Assembly (NCBI GenBank): GCA_036429605.1
Contig: JAVFKD010000004.1
Location: 248,001 to 312,000, forward strand
Source: Cladobotryum mycophilum
Lineage: Eukaryota; Ascomycota; Sordariomycetes; Hypocreales; Hypocreaceae
DNA length: 64,000 nucleotides
Reading direction: 5' to 3'
The notes beneath the pieces are model-generated. The model was not told the origin of the DNA. It saw nothing but the letters and a program-made list of their open reading frames with translations, and made no database searches. Position 1 is the stretch's first letter, and the number at the start of each line of letters is the position of its first letter. Shown here one piece after another: positions 45,288-57,667 of this stretch. The position numbers and the translations under genes were made by a program.

Positions 45288-45891
45288 GATGCTGGCTTTA
45301 GTGAGCGTTAAGGATCCAATGAGTAGACTTTGATAGTTGGGAGATATTAACCATAGTGACGATAATGAATGCGTAAATAATTACGTTCAATATAAATACT
45401 CGACTTCATTCATAGATGACTCCAAGAGGTTGAGTCATCCCGTCCAGGTCTCAGTTGCGCGCATGTTTATGAAATACGAATTACGAGTGATGCATGAACC
45501 TTTGAGACCATCGATGCCTAAATAGTTCAGTACTTGAAGCCTTCGGGAGGTGGACAATACCTAGGCTTCAGCGTGTCAGCGCAGAGTACAGCGGGCCCTG
45601 AACCAGATACAGTAGCTCCTGCGCCTGAACAGCGGAAGAAAGGCGCTGAAACCTCTGAAGCCCCCCGCGGCTAAAGTTTAGTCCGAGTGACCCATCAATG
45701 GGTTGATTCACTGGAATGAATGTCCAACGCGGCGCGTTCATCAAACTGTCACTCCTTTTCCAGCAGCTCATGCATCAAAGGGTTCCAAGGTTCTTCATCC
45801 CTGCATTGTTTAACATCCTTGCTCTGCAATTCATGATTCATAGGTTTACATCTTTGCATAACACGAAAGACACACCTCAACCGACTTCATC
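45288..45891. other. Divergent promoter region
   Basis: 600 bp between the DUF3626 gene and the next plus-strand gene. No gene is supported. Confidence 0.4.
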
Positions 45892-46941
45892 ATGTCATCA
45901 CAGACGCTGACTACAACTCACTCGGACTCATCCCCCAACTTGTCCATCTCACAACTCGTTCGCCGTCATTGTCGAGAACGACTCATTGTCGATCCTCTGC
46001 ATTGGACGAATCGCCATCTGGAACTCCTACAGTGCCTCTTTGAAGCGCCTTCTCCCGCACCCCCTGATAGCACAGCCAACTTTTGCCAGTACAAACAACG
46101 ATACGGTTGCTGCTCGTCGCCTAAGCACCTTTCGGGGGTTTGGCAATAGAAATGATGAGATACAGTGTCTTCTGGCATCGCCTGGCTGTCCATTCATTTC
46201 TCTGTGCGTCTTTACGTTTTCGGCGTTTGCTACTATACTAATAAACTTGTGTTCAGAGACAATCTTTACTTTAATTTCAATCAATATCGTGCCAGGACGC
46301 TTCATTGCGTATCTTTCTTTCCAGGAAATGACCAAGAAGGTGCCAGGTTGGGTTGGGTGCCACCAGTTGCTGCATTCGTCGACCAGTCCCAGATTGAGGA
46401 CCAACGTTGGAAGAGCTTATATGCTGGTCCTCGTCGACGGCATAGCAAACCCACCAGCATGATATTCGAGTTGAGGCTCAAGAAAATCACGCCCCAAAAT
46501 CCCCTGCGTGATCCGTATATATTTGCCCTTTTGATAGGCGTCGCTCAACGACAGCGGCACGTGGTGCAAAGGAAGCAAGCTGGGGCGCCGGTCAAAATGT
46601 CCACGTTTGCTGTAGGTTCATTATACTCTCTGCATTCTGAACTTCACTGGGCTAATTATATGCAGGCTAAGTTGATGTTTTCTGTTGATGACGACGAGGA
46701 TCTCCTTCACCTATTCTCCGCCAATATCCCGTCTTCGCTTCTCGATTCACTAGAATACCCTACGACTCTGCCACCATCAGACTTGTCCGCGGGATCGCAA
46801 GCCATTTTAGTTCGACATATGACCCTCCCATACAAGCCATACAAGACTTTTCGCAATCGTCTTTTACTATTCCTTCTCCCTGATACTACCACCACAGTTC
46901 TCGGGCAAGACGATGGAGGTATTGCGGTTCAATGTGGTTAA
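45892..46941 (+). CDS. Uncharacterised fungal protein (frame break in exon 1)
   Basis: Three exons (45892-46203, 46257-46611, 46666-46941) with introns of 53 and 54 bp. Exon 1 opens MSSQTLTTTHSDSSPN and runs to PLHWTNRHLELLQCLFEAP in one frame. It continues as VAARRLSTFRGFGNRNDEIQ in the next frame. The total (943 nt) is one base over a multiple of three. A C5 run at 46060-46064 is the likely place, though any site up to about 46100 fits. The corrected product is about 313 residues. Exon 3 contains an acidic patch (VDDDEDLLHLF). I recognise no domain, catalytic motif, signal or membrane helix. The clean second and third exons argue that it is a real gene. Confidence 0.5.
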
Positions 46942-48074
46942 CATAACGATAAGATCTGTATATGCAGATGACTCGAAATTCGTCTCTGATAGTGCTAAGA
47001 GCGCCAATGTTGCTGTCTATGTATGCTATCTTTCCTAATGTATTTGCGGTCCCCCGAGCCTGCGTGTTTGGCTCGAATGAGCCAGCCTTCCGATCTTCAT
47101 TCACTTTGGCTTAGCTTGGCTGCCTGAGAGATTCTTTATTCATCGCAAGTGTCACCATGACATGGGGCTGGAAATTACGGATACAGACATCCAATATGCG
47201 TCGTAGATCGGAGAAGTAGGTGAAAGCTCACCAAGTACGCATTTAGAAATTGCGGAGTGTCAGTCCAAGGTCACATTAAACGGCCACCTTATGTTGAGGG
47301 CCTGGTGTTGAGGGGCATTATTATGAATAGAGCCTCCATCGTAATGGGGAGACCAATTGAGTGGAGAAAACGCATGAGTTAAGACAAAACACATCCAACG
47401 ACAGTTAAAGGTCTTCTGATAGTTGACAATTTTACCCGCTGTGGGCGATATTTTAAGCCCCATGGCTGCCTTGGACGGAGAGACTGTTGGTTGTCGTGAA
47501 ACCTTTAGCCAATCTGGAGGCTTCACTTGACGCTTGACGCCCGACCAAGTGGAGATGAATGCACGGAACTATTGAAACCATCACCAACACTCAAACTGAC
47601 ACTCGTCGACATCCAATGAACCCAAGTATATCCAACAACGTTGCGACTTTAACGAGCATGGAATCTTCTCGTCACGGTATGCGCCAGGCAGCCATGTTAG
47701 CCCTATGCGCCTTCTCACGAGCTCTTGTCTAATTGGCTACTGTGCAGGTTTTTCTATTGACGCTCAGCGTGAACAGGCTCATGCCGCTTCGGGAGGTCGT
47801 ATGAGGCTATCGGCATGGATCTCGTCCCATTTGGCATGTGTGACGCTGATCATAACATCCATGGCTCTACTCTTGTTTGGAGTTTTATAAAAGCCAGCAT
47901 CTGGGCTATCTTGAGAAATCACTGGTCTCGGCTCTAACCTTTCTGCACCACTGTGTCCCCGTTGTCATCTATAACTCTTACTACTCACATACTTTATCAC
48001 CCATCCTTTCTTTCATAACAATCACTGTCCTTCATTCCTACTCCTTACCGTTGAACCCCCTTCCCCGGCTCGCC
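46942..48074. other. 1.1-kb intergenic region
   Basis: Frames of up to 88 codons on the minus strand (47260-47526) and 61 on the plus strand show nothing recognisable. The right part is the promoter of the next gene, with CT-rich leader sequence. Confidence 0.4.
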
Positions 48075-49464
48075 ATGGCATCTCAAGGATACTACGACAC
48101 TATCAAGAATGCCACTGCTTTCGTTCGAAATGCAGATTCTCCGAATAAGACTATGAGCTTCATCGAACTGCAACAGTCAGCCCAGTGGGAAAGTGGCGCC
48201 AGCCGTTGGGGCGTCCCCCATCTTTTTGCCTGTAGAGTTATCTGTGCAGATGAGAGAGACGTTCTCCCACTCCTGGAGTCCAAGTTCGATCGCGTGGATT
48301 TGGAAAAACACGATCCTTGTATAAGGGACTTGGTGAAGGGTCCCGAGGAAGATAATTCGACGTTGAAGGATATGCCAGAGCTCAAGATTGTTCGAAAGTA
48401 CGATGGCAGAGGAAGCCTCGGCTACATTTGGGCTGCCATGGGCCCCCTGCTGCGTTTGGATTCGAGCTTCAAGCCCAGCGCAGCTTCGCAGAAACCTCAA
48501 AGAGAGACAAGACCACCGAGTCGCTATGGCGATTTTGTTTCCTCCGAAACCCACGTCACGCCCCTCGAAGGCAGGCCAGATACAGGTGACTCGGTTCCCT
48601 CTACCGTTGGATACCTAGAGACATCGACAGCTCCGCTCGTGGAAGAATACACCTGTCGCTTTCTAAACTGCCTCATTAGGTGTGTTCTCAACTACTCACA
48701 GAGTGAGGACAAGGACACTTCTTTCATCCAGTATCGCGACGAGAGACTTGCATATGGATACAAGGTGTCCGGAGACAAGCTGGTTGAGGCTATTGACGAT
48801 GGAGGAATGGAGATTGTGGACGGCAATAGACGAACTCAGGTTGTCATTTTGGAGGCCAAGCGGAGCTTCCAAACAATCCCCGGTGGTGGAGGCAGGCCAA
48901 CTGTGGTGAATGAGCTTCTGGCACAAGTTGTGGGAGAGGCACTTGCGCTGATGCGCTCCGGAGAAACTCGAACAATTTCGAATACCGAGTGAGTTTTCCC
49001 TATTCTTTTTTGCGTTCCCCCCGTCCCCGTTTTGCTTCCTTCAAGTCCGTGTATTCCTCTTATGTCTCAGAATTGCCCATTGCTGCCCTGTATCCCCATC
49101 GCTCTCATTTGTCTCCGCCACTCCTTTGCATCCCCATCGTTCCTCATCTCGCACCCCTTTATCTTTTTCTTAAAAGGGTATGCTTTACACACTTTGCACA
49201 TTACTGACAAAAATGTCTAGCGTCATTTCCATTGTCGCGGTGAAACATTACATCAAAATCTTCCACTTCAAGATTACGCCCCAATACCTTCGACAATTCG
49301 AGAGGCTTCGACCAACCCAGGAGACCCAGGACACGGATACCTTTCTCCATGTCCAGACTACCAAGTGGTTTGACGTAAGCGGTAGGAAGGGGCGGGAATA
49401 TTTTGTGCGTCACCTCATTGCCTTGATTTCTTGGGCGGATGATATTATTACGGGGGATGCATAG
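48075..49464 (+). CDS. Uncharacterised fungal protein with PD-(D/E)XK-like motif
   Basis: Two exons (48075-48988, 49221-49464) with a 232-bp intron give 385 residues. The start MASQGYYDTIKNATAFVRN is preceded by a CT-rich leader. The N-terminal half is of mixed composition with a Pro/Ser-rich loop. In the C-terminal half, RLAYGYKVSGDKLVEAIDDGG followed by TQVVILEAKRSFQ gives an Asp...Glu-x-Lys arrangement on adjacent strands, as in restriction-endonuclease-like folds. LAQVVGEALALM follows as the expected helix. Fungal genomes hold many lineage-specific families of this kind of unknown role. Whether it cuts DNA cannot be judged here. The longer upstream frame to 47877 is not needed. Confidence 0.65.
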
Positions 49465-49721
49465 TTATAACTGTTGACTGTACAACTCTTCAATTACAAT
49501 TACATAGCACTAGTAGATCGGGCAAATGCAGAGAAATAAAGGTCTCTTATTAGATTCAAGTACAAAATATTGGAATATATTATGATAAATCCGTATAAGC
49601 AGCAATTGGATGCATATTGAGTGAACACAACTCATGAATGTGATATCATACACTTACAACATCAACCTTCCTAGATATGGTAAAGAAGCCAGCCTCTGCG
49701 AGCATCATAATGCATCAAATT

Positions 49722-52527
49722 TCAACAACCTCCTCCTAAAGTAAAGGTCAGCACCAGGTCATAGTATTAGAGTAGACTTTTTAACTTACCTCCACAGCCG
49801 CCTCCTCCACCTCCACCACATCCTCCTCCTCCTCCTCCACAACCTCCACCGCCGCCACCACAATTACCACCAAAAGATCCACAGCCCTAGAGGATACGAG
49901 TTAGTCCAAACACAGAAGAAATGGGAGTAGAACAACTAGACATACTGCACCGTTTGCGCTCGCGCAGCCTCCCGGACCGCCGCAAGCTCCAGCGGCAACT
50001 CCACCGTTTCCACAGCTGCCTGCTGCACAATTCGCCCAGGCTCCTTGGCCGTTGTTAACGACACAGGGGTCCCATCCATAATAGATGCCAGGGGCAAAGT
50101 ATACGGGGTACATGTAAGGTCCATACACTGCGAGGTCATGTCATTAGCCACACGGAATCTCCAGATATCATCACCATCATCATCATCATCATCATCAGAC
50201 GTACTGTAGTAAGAGTACCCCCAGTGGTTGTAGTACTCTTCCCGGGGAGGCAGCTTCCGTCCCTTCTTCTCGGCCCGCTTGGCAGCCTTTTGGTAGTTCT
50301 TCTCCAGCTGCGCATGCTGGCGGCCGCGCAGGATATTCATGACCCTCTGGCGCTCGTATGTTTCGACGGTCTTGACGGCGTTGTGGGACGAGATGTGGGC
50401 CGAGTTGTCCGGGGGCAGAGCTCGGCGGCGCCGGATTGGTAGAATGACTCTGCGGCTTTCTCGCCTTTTGAAACGCCAAACAACTTGCCGACGGATGATA
50501 TGTGCGATGAGCGGATAGCTTAGGGTGTGGTCAGTTTAACTATTCTCAGATTGATAAGACGGGGGAAAAGGGGAGGCAACTCACTCTCACAATACCAACA
50601 AGTACACTCGCTGTAAACTTCTCCAAATAGGTCAAGATATGTCTTGGATGTCCATTCAAAAGACGAGCTGAGTCTGTCCTCATCAATCTTATCGTCATGA
50701 TCAATGAACTTGCCGGTTTTGGCGATTGTGTAAGCATAATAGTAGCTCGGACTGAGTTGGTGCGTATGCCACGCCAAGTCGACGTCGAGCGTTGGAACGG
50801 CGGTTTGGGTAGGGTTAGCTGCCATTATGGCGACAAACCGTGTGTATTTCTTGATTAGCCGCGTCATCGTCTCTCCTGCCGACGGGCTGTGCAGCCAGTC
50901 TAGTTTGTTCATCTTCTCGACGAACACGCCCTGGCGCATCACGGCCGCGCAGAGGTCCAGCGCGAACGGCGAGAAGTTCTCCCAGTAGCGGCTCATCATC
51001 TTGCGGACGCACACCTTGGCAATGGGCGGAACTGCGTAGCGGATCGCAAAGGGCGTTTGTGAGTCGATGTTTCGTACTTTTTGGGAGTCCGTCAATGTTG
51101 TCTCAATCATGTTGCGGATCGTCTTCATGCTGAGCTTTGAGGACGTTGTCGTCGTAGGCTCATCGCTGGTCACAGGCTTGATGAGCTCTAGGATTTTGAT
51201 TCGAAGCTCGAGCTTAATCATCCGATTCGGAAACGTCCGTTGGAACTTTGCGCTGCTGGGCGGCCCGGGGACCAGCTCAGGCTGCCCAGAGGTCGGGTCG
51301 AGGATCGTTCCCGGCATGGGAACCGAATGGCCAAGTAGCAGCGAAGTATCCTGTATAAACTTGGAAACGGAGAGGAGTTCTTTGTAGTTGTCGTTCTTGC
51401 AAGAAGGGCACTGCTGACGGAAATCGCCGTCTCCATAACCACGGCCAACAAGGCTTGGGTTCCTGTCGTCGATGTCAGCAATCATCCTTTTTGAGTAGGT
51501 AGTCAACAACTCATACTTTGTGGCCTTGGAGGTTTCTGACATTCCACACGTTGTCCATGGGACATGAACATTGATGGAGCAGAATGGGCACTTGAGTGTT
51601 TTGGTCAGGGGATCATCTTGGTTAGCCCACGCGCGACCAGTCTGCGTCACCCAAAGCTCCTTTGCTTTTGGGGATACGTTGTAGTTGAAGTCGCTATCAA
51701 TGGCCTCGTTGATGAGTGCCCATGGCATGCCGGCGGCCCAGAATTCGCTGAGGCCGTGTCGCATGGTATCCTCGAGAAAAGATCGAGGATTAAGCATATG
51801 GGTGTGAATCACCATCAGAACGTCTAGCCAGGTCAGTTCTCATTCACCAGAAGACAAGACGAGTAGATAATCAAGCATGAAACGTACCAAGCGGCGGTAG
51901 CATGTGTTCTTCCCAGACCATGGGCACTCCCGTGGTAGGAAAGTGCATGTGTTTCTGACTATTAGGAACAGCCATGTCCTCTTCAGTCAGCATGTTCTTC
52001 CCTATCATAGAGCCCCACCAGACGGCGTAACGGTCGACTGCTCGAGCGACGAAGAGAGCCCATCTCTTTTCGCAGATTTTGCTCAGAGAGGCCATTTTGC
52101 GTTCTTCGTCAGTCATCTTACTCAGCTCTGCGGCCAAAAGGCCGTCGCCACCAGCAAGCAGGTCCTCGACCCCATATTCCACGCGGGTGTTCCAGATGTC
52201 CCAAAGGCCGTCTGTGTAGCCCACATCATCTTTCATTGTCTGGATGGCGTGAAGGAGTTTGAGGTGTGCCAGACAGGCATCTACATAGAGTCCCTGGGGC
52301 TCACTAGAGACTGCTGCTTCGGGAGAGATGGAAAGATTCCCAATAGCCGCCGTCAAGGCGTCTGTTTTGGCATCTGTTGGAGGGTTTTCGGGGTTGCCAT
52401 TGGTTCCATTAACAGTGGCAGCGGAAGTGGTAGTATAGGCTGGCGGGGTATCCATGTTGGTGTCGCCGGCTGTGTGGAATAGCTGGCTATCGTCGTTTTC
52501 ATTAGCTTGGGGTTTAGAAGTCGACAT
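49722..52527 (-). CDS. GRDP/DUF1399 protein with a cysteine-glycine tail
   Basis: Six exons (52527-51888, 51823-50596, 50518-50205, 50127-49946, 49886-49790, 49735-49722) join in frame to 824 residues. A Ser/Thr/Asn-rich start precedes a helical domain ending HMLPPLG. Exon 2 has MVIHTHMLNPRSFLED and the hallmark DVDLAWHTHQLSPSYY of glycine-rich-domain (DUF1399, PF07173) proteins, plus CPFC and CPSCKN pairs that may bind zinc. Exon 3 is very basic (RRQVVWRFKRRESRR, AAKRAEKKGRKLPPREEYY). Exon 4 begins MYGPYMYPVYFAPG. The last exons are runs of Gly broken by single Cys. Fungal copies are often mislabelled as sulfonate dioxygenase. Function is unknown; plant relatives affect stress and development. 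No signal peptide is seen. Confidence 0.88.
50167..50198. repeat. ATC/GAT trinucleotide microsatellite
   Basis: About ten near-perfect ATC units on the plus strand, inside an intron of the GRDP gene just after the donor site. Confidence 0.7.
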
Positions 52528-53462
52528 GGTAAATTAATGTCGAACGAATTTATAAAGAGTGATGCACAATATGAGTATTAGTGAGAGAGAGAGTAGAAGG
52601 GAAATAAATCCGGCCAAGTGAGGGGGATCAATATATAAAAGCCAAGGCGAATCTGCCACCCTTGAACAGCCCCGGGTGAGGCGTCGAGTGATGCCCTTTG
52701 TGGAATGGTGTCATGAGGAACCGTTTGGGAGATTCAGCCACCATGTTCCACATGGACGAATAGAAGCTTTCTGATGTCAGTGGTTGTCCAGATGCATTGC
52801 CGCAGTTCCATCGCCCCACTGCGATGTGGTATGTAAATGTCATGCTAAAATCCTCCAAGGCGAACCAAACAAAGGGCAGTCAAAAGGCGTCTTGTGACCA
52901 AAGGTGCACTCAGACCTGAAGGCGCAGAATGTGAGACTGTTTCTCAGCCATGATAATGCTACATCGATTCATTTATCACTTGCCTAACTCAGATCAATAC
53001 ACGCTTTCAGCAAGGCCCGACGGTGAATACTGGCCCCTTTGTTGGCTGTGCCACAGGGGTAAAACGGGAGGGGATGCGACAGAAGGACTTTGGAACGATA
53101 AAGGAAGCATTGCAAGTTGTTCTAGGTCGTGCCACGTACGTATCAAAAATGCGCAGCACCTTTGGATCCGTCTAGACTTTCATGATGAATTTGGAAGAGG
53201 CCGAAGAGCCGAAGAGGGGCAAAGACATCAGTTCAGGGTTGGGGTCAAGATGCCTCGCCGCCCCCACCAACGCAATTGATCATCTGCATTCATACATCCA
53301 TCGATGAATTAAAAGCCTACGAGAAATGAGAATCCTTTACAAGGCTGAACAATTCCAATATTGCCACAGAAAGTATGACGTACAGTGCCCACACACACAC
53401 ACACACACACATCGCGCATCGCACATCAACATGTCATTACGAACCCTTGCACAACTGACAAA
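52528..53462. other. Intergenic region upstream of the GRDP gene
   Basis: 935 bp with the GRDP promoter and the 3' flank of the M20 gene. No gene is supported. Confidence 0.4.
53390..53411. repeat. (CA)n microsatellite, 11 units
   Basis: A perfect CA dinucleotide run 50 bp past the M20 amidohydrolase stop. Confidence 0.85.
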
Positions 53463-54886
53463 TCATCCTACAGCTGCTCTCCAATCATTCTTAATCTCCT
53501 CGAGCAATCCCTTTGTGGTCAGCACATCCATGGCTACTCCTGCCAATCCCTTTGCTACTCTCAAAGTTCTGTTATACGCATCGATTGTCCCTGTAGATTC
53601 AGCAAACTCTGGATTATGGGGACCCTGTCCCAGAGGCCCTGGTTGAATGGAGAATGACACACTCAAACTAGGCATCGCATGGCTAATGTCTCCCTGATCC
53701 GTACTCGCCTGTATCTCGCCTCGTATCAAATCAGTGTCTGGGTCTTCGGAGACCTTGGTCGGCGGGTTGAGAGCATTAAAGTATTGCGTGTATGAGCGTC
53801 CCATAGGTCGATTCGGGATGTGATTTTGATACCCCCATCGGTCCGTGATGACGACTCTAGCTCCTGTCGCCAGAGCACCGGCTCTGAAGCAGTCGTATAC
53901 CTTTTCTTTCAATTCATCAAGACGCTTTTGCGTATCTGAGCGCACGACAAAGATGGCGGCGGTATAGGCGTGGATGATGTTGGGAGCAAGACCACCATTG
54001 GTGATGCGCCCTTGTACTCTATCGCTAGGCATGATCTGCTGTCGCAGCAGCGCTACATTCGAATAGCCCGCGACAAGAGCATCGAGCGCGTTGATGCCAA
54101 GCCATGGGTTGGCCGCAGCGTGGGTCTCGCGACCGAAATATTCGACCTTGAATTGAAAGTACGATGCCGTACGCATCAGGGCCGCATCGGGGAAGATGCC
54201 AGGATGCGAGATGAGACTGACATCGACCTTGTGATCGGAGTAAGCGCCGGCTTTCAGAAGCTTAATCTTGCCTCCTCCACCTGCGTAGGATGACCAAGGT
54301 GAGTTAACAGGGAACCATTCCAAGGTCATGTTGGATTGACAAACCCTCTTCTGCTGGTGTGCCAAATAAAACCACTTTTCCAGCAACATTATATCGCTTC
54401 ATAACCTCTGCCGTCGCAACGGCTCCGACAACGGATGCTGTCGCTATGAGGTTGTGACCACATGCATGGCCGATGGCAGGAAGACAGTCTGCGGGCGATT
54501 AGTTCAGTTCCACTCCTTGAAATTCATACCTTGACAGGGCCATGTTCACCCATTTCTGCGTTGAATGAGACGACAGGTCCATTTTTTCCCGTGTCGTAGA
54601 CTGCCACCCATGCGGTGGGCATGCCATATGCCGAGGGCGTAACGGACCAGCCATCCTGCGCCCCCATAAAACGCGTCAAAATATCATGTGCAATGACCTC
54701 CTTGAAGCCTCTTTCTGGGTTATCGTGAATCTTTTTGTTTATTGGCCAAAACTCCTCGGCGAGGCCGTCTACTGTCTTGCTAATATCGTCTAGGAATTCC
54801 GGTTTCTGTAGCTCATTGTCGAGGGCGTGGCTTTGGGGGACAATGACGAAGTCGTCGACCTCGTCATCATCAAACGACGAGTCCAT
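53463..54886 (-). CDS. M20 family amidohydrolase / peptidase (PM20D2-like)
   Basis: Three exons (54886-54550, 54488-54345, 54280-53463) with introns of 61 and 64 bp give 432 residues. The first intron must start at GTGAAC, because only then does the metal-binding strand NAEMDCLPAIGHACGHN form. The second intron joins EEGGGGKIKLL. AEMD, GHACGHN, TPAEEGG and SHPG are the zinc ligands and catalytic residues of the M20D group. THAAANPWLGINALDAL is the lid-domain signature. Relatives hydrolyse N-acyl or beta-alanyl-lysine-type dipeptides; the substrate here is unknown. The N-terminus is acidic (DSSFDDDEVDD) with no signal, so the protein is cytosolic. Confidence 0.9.
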
Positions 54887-56217
54887 GACGAATACGAAAT
54901 ACCAAAGAAGCTTCAGTCGTGAAATGAGGCTTGAGAATAGTAGCAGCCCCCAATGAATGATGACTGACAATGCTCCAGGGTCATCCCGTTTGATCGATCC
55001 AAGGGGACTGTCAGCACGGCATTGCGAGTTCCCCGCAGACCGAACGTGGCAATGACAAAAGTTCCCCCACTCCCCGTTTTCCTTTCCGGGACGACGCGGC
55101 ACGTCCGCTTACAGGGTAGCATAACGGTTTGACCAGGAAGAAGGGTGAGGGGGAGTAGATATGCTTCATCCTTCTTTGTGTAGATCATTGATGCTTATTT
55201 TTAGCATCTACGGCTGTTTCATGTGCTTCAGCTAGATTAAGCCACTCCTTTTGGGATATAAACTCTTACGCTTTTTGGGTTGCAGCTTGGGGTGGTTGAC
55301 TGCATGGCATTATCGTATTCCAGATGTAGAGAGAAGCAATCATCTTGAGCCAAGAGAATAATAGGGCTCTCCCCTTCTCACGCCAATTATGAAGAGAAGC
55401 TTTTCACATAATTTGTTTTTTTTCATATTACTCATCTGGTGATGCGCTTGGAAGCCACCATCGCTAGCCATGTCTGCCGGTTGACTCGTATCCATCGCGC
55501 ATCGAAGCCACACAGATCATAAGCATCCGAGCAAACCTGGCAAACTCGTGTGTGGACCTTTTGTAGGGCAGCAGCCTGAGGAAAGCGGAGACTAGCTACC
55601 GATCCCATCACGTGAGCGACCTCATCCATCTCTTGTTTGCCCCTGGTTTTCCGCCTGTATGGATCCGACGGCTTCTCATCCGGCGTCGGTCTTGGCAGGT
55701 CAATCTTCATTCATTGATGACTGGCGGCAAGCCATTGGGCTCACTCCACCTTTTCTCTCAACGTCAATCCCGGTTTTATCTCATCTCCAAAAGACTCTGG
55801 CGAATTGATCTGGGCGGACATCTCTTCTCTCTCTCTCTCTGCCCTCGGGTCTGTGTGAGGACTTGCAGCTGTGGAAGCGCGACTATATACACACTCGGCA
55901 AGTCTAATACAGGAGCCAAAACAACCTACAACACGCCGCCCAACGCCCACGCCCGCGCTGTCTCATGCGATCCGCCCACGTTGGTTCACCGGGCGGGTGT
56001 GTGGGAAGTTTCAGTTTCTCAGCGTGACGTAGGGCTTGATTACCTTTCCGTACCTTGAACGCCCGCGGCTCAACCGTTATGCCGGAATTCTCATCGGAAG
56101 CCAACGTGTGCATCTGATTAAGTTCATTAACAAGCGAATCTCGTCCTCAACCCACGATATCGTCGTTCTTTGCAACTCTTCTCCCCCCTTCTCCTCTCTG
56201 CCTCTCCAAAAAAAAAT
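54887..56217. other. 1.3-kb divergent promoter region
   Basis: This lies between the M20 gene and the Zn2Cys6 gene. A CT-repeat (55821-55840) and CT-rich leader precede the regulator gene. A small minus-strand frame inside it is listed separately. Confidence 0.4.
55432..55710 (-). CDS. Possible small protein, 92 residues
   Basis: An ATG-started frame, MKIDLPRPTPDEKPSDPYRR onward, with a basic and Pro-rich start and a Cys cluster CQVCSDAYDLCGF near residues 57-69. Composition is protein-like and the frame is intronless. No family is recognised and it may be chance. It sits alone in the divergent promoter. Confidence 0.25.
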   Translation of the reverse strand: MKIDLPRPTPDEKPSDPYRRKTRGKQEMDEVAHVMGSVASLRFPQAAALQKVHTRVCQVCSDAYDLCGFDARWIRVNRQTWLAMVASKRITR

Positions 56218-57667
56218 ATGCCCAACATACGGCAACAGTTGAGTCCTAACCCGTCGGACTCGTCGTCCAACGAGTCGAATGATTCCCCACCCAATGATCG
56301 GGAGTCTGGCACCATGACACGCACCAACCAGAAGAGCAAGCCGCTGAGTCGACGAGGTCATTTCAAGTCACGGCTGGGCTGCTTCAACTGCAAGCGGAGG
56401 AGGGTCAAGTGCAACGAACTCCGGCCTTCGTGTTCCCCGTGCAGTCGTCTCGGCCTGTCGTGCAGCTACCCGCCGCCAGCATCGTCGCCGTCGTCCTCCT
56501 CCTCCTCAACCAGCCCTCGACCCTCTCTGCCGACGCTCGCGTTTGAAGATCTCCGCTTCTATCACCAATTCTTGACAGGTGCCTTTCCGGCTCTTCCCCT
56601 TAGAGCAGCCGATGTTTGGATGCAGGCTGCGGCCATGTCTCACAGTGTGAGAACCCTCCCCTCCCCCAATCGTTGCATTTCTGGATCTCGCATTCTTCGT
56701 ATTCAAGTTTGTCACCATAACTTGAAGTTTTTTTGCGTGTCAATTTCATCGTCAACGCCCCAATTCTCGTGCAACTGCTTACCCATATTTGATTTGATAG
56801 TACGACTATTTGGCGCACGCCGTTCTTGGCCTTGGCGCGTCGCACATCTCTCAGCATGGCAATGTCGATTACACCGAGCAGGCGCTCCAGCACCGCGTGA
56901 CGGCCATCAAGCTCGTCAATGATCAAATCGCCAAGGCGCCCAAGAATCCCGCCGACGCGGATGCCCTATTCGCCACCCTCATCTGCCTCGTCGCCCAGTC
57001 TTCTCTCATGCCGGATAGCATGATAGAGTACCTGACTACGACGAGGGGCGCCAACCTCGTCGCCACAACCGTCATCACGGATTACCAGTCGTCCATCTTT
57101 AGTTGCTTTACCATGGAGGAGCATCTCAAGTCTCTGACCAAGGTGGCTAGCGATCAGCCAAAGGACATGACGGTGATTGACGGATTTCGATCTGCCGTCA
57201 TGGACCTTGAGCCCTTGTGCCAGAACCACACCGAGGTGGCCTACTGGGAATCCCTCATCAGGTGCATTGATAGTGTGCCTATATCCGCTATAGATGGTAT
57301 GTCATGCCCCATATCGTAAACTGTTTCCATTCTAAGTTGTCTGGTGATAGGCTGGAAAGGCTTCGTCGTCATCTTCATTATGCCGAGTACGTTTAGTAAT
57401 GAAGACTATTCCGCGTTCATCGATCCTGAGAATTACGTCGCGTATCTACTCATCATACACGGTTTCTTGATCGATTACCTTCTCGGACGATTTTGTATTG
57501 CACCAAGCGATGAACCCAAGTACCCGGGACGGAAGGCTGTCGTAATTTCTTGGGCGCGGAATCTAGTCAAAACTTTGCCGCCAGAGTATCGGAAGTATAT
57601 GAAGTGGGCACTAGAGTTTTGCGAGGAGCTTGAGCATCAAGATGCACGGTATTTGCTCAGCCCGTGA
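56218..57667 (+). CDS. Zn2Cys6 transcription factor
   Basis: Three exons (56218-56646, 56801-57296, 57351-57667) with introns of 154 and 54 bp give 413 residues. A Ser/Asn-rich start leads to the binuclear zinc cluster beginning GCFNCKRRRVKCNE (about residues 59-86, CX2CX6CX5CX2CX6C, all six Cys present). A Ser-rich linker (SSPSSSSSSTSPRPS) follows, then a helical regulatory region with AHAVLGLGASHIS, where fungal C6 regulators of the sterol-uptake (UPC2-like) style have similar text. Nuclear DNA-binding regulator; targets unknown. The neighbours are not an obvious cluster. Splice phases restore the frame exactly. Confidence 0.88.
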
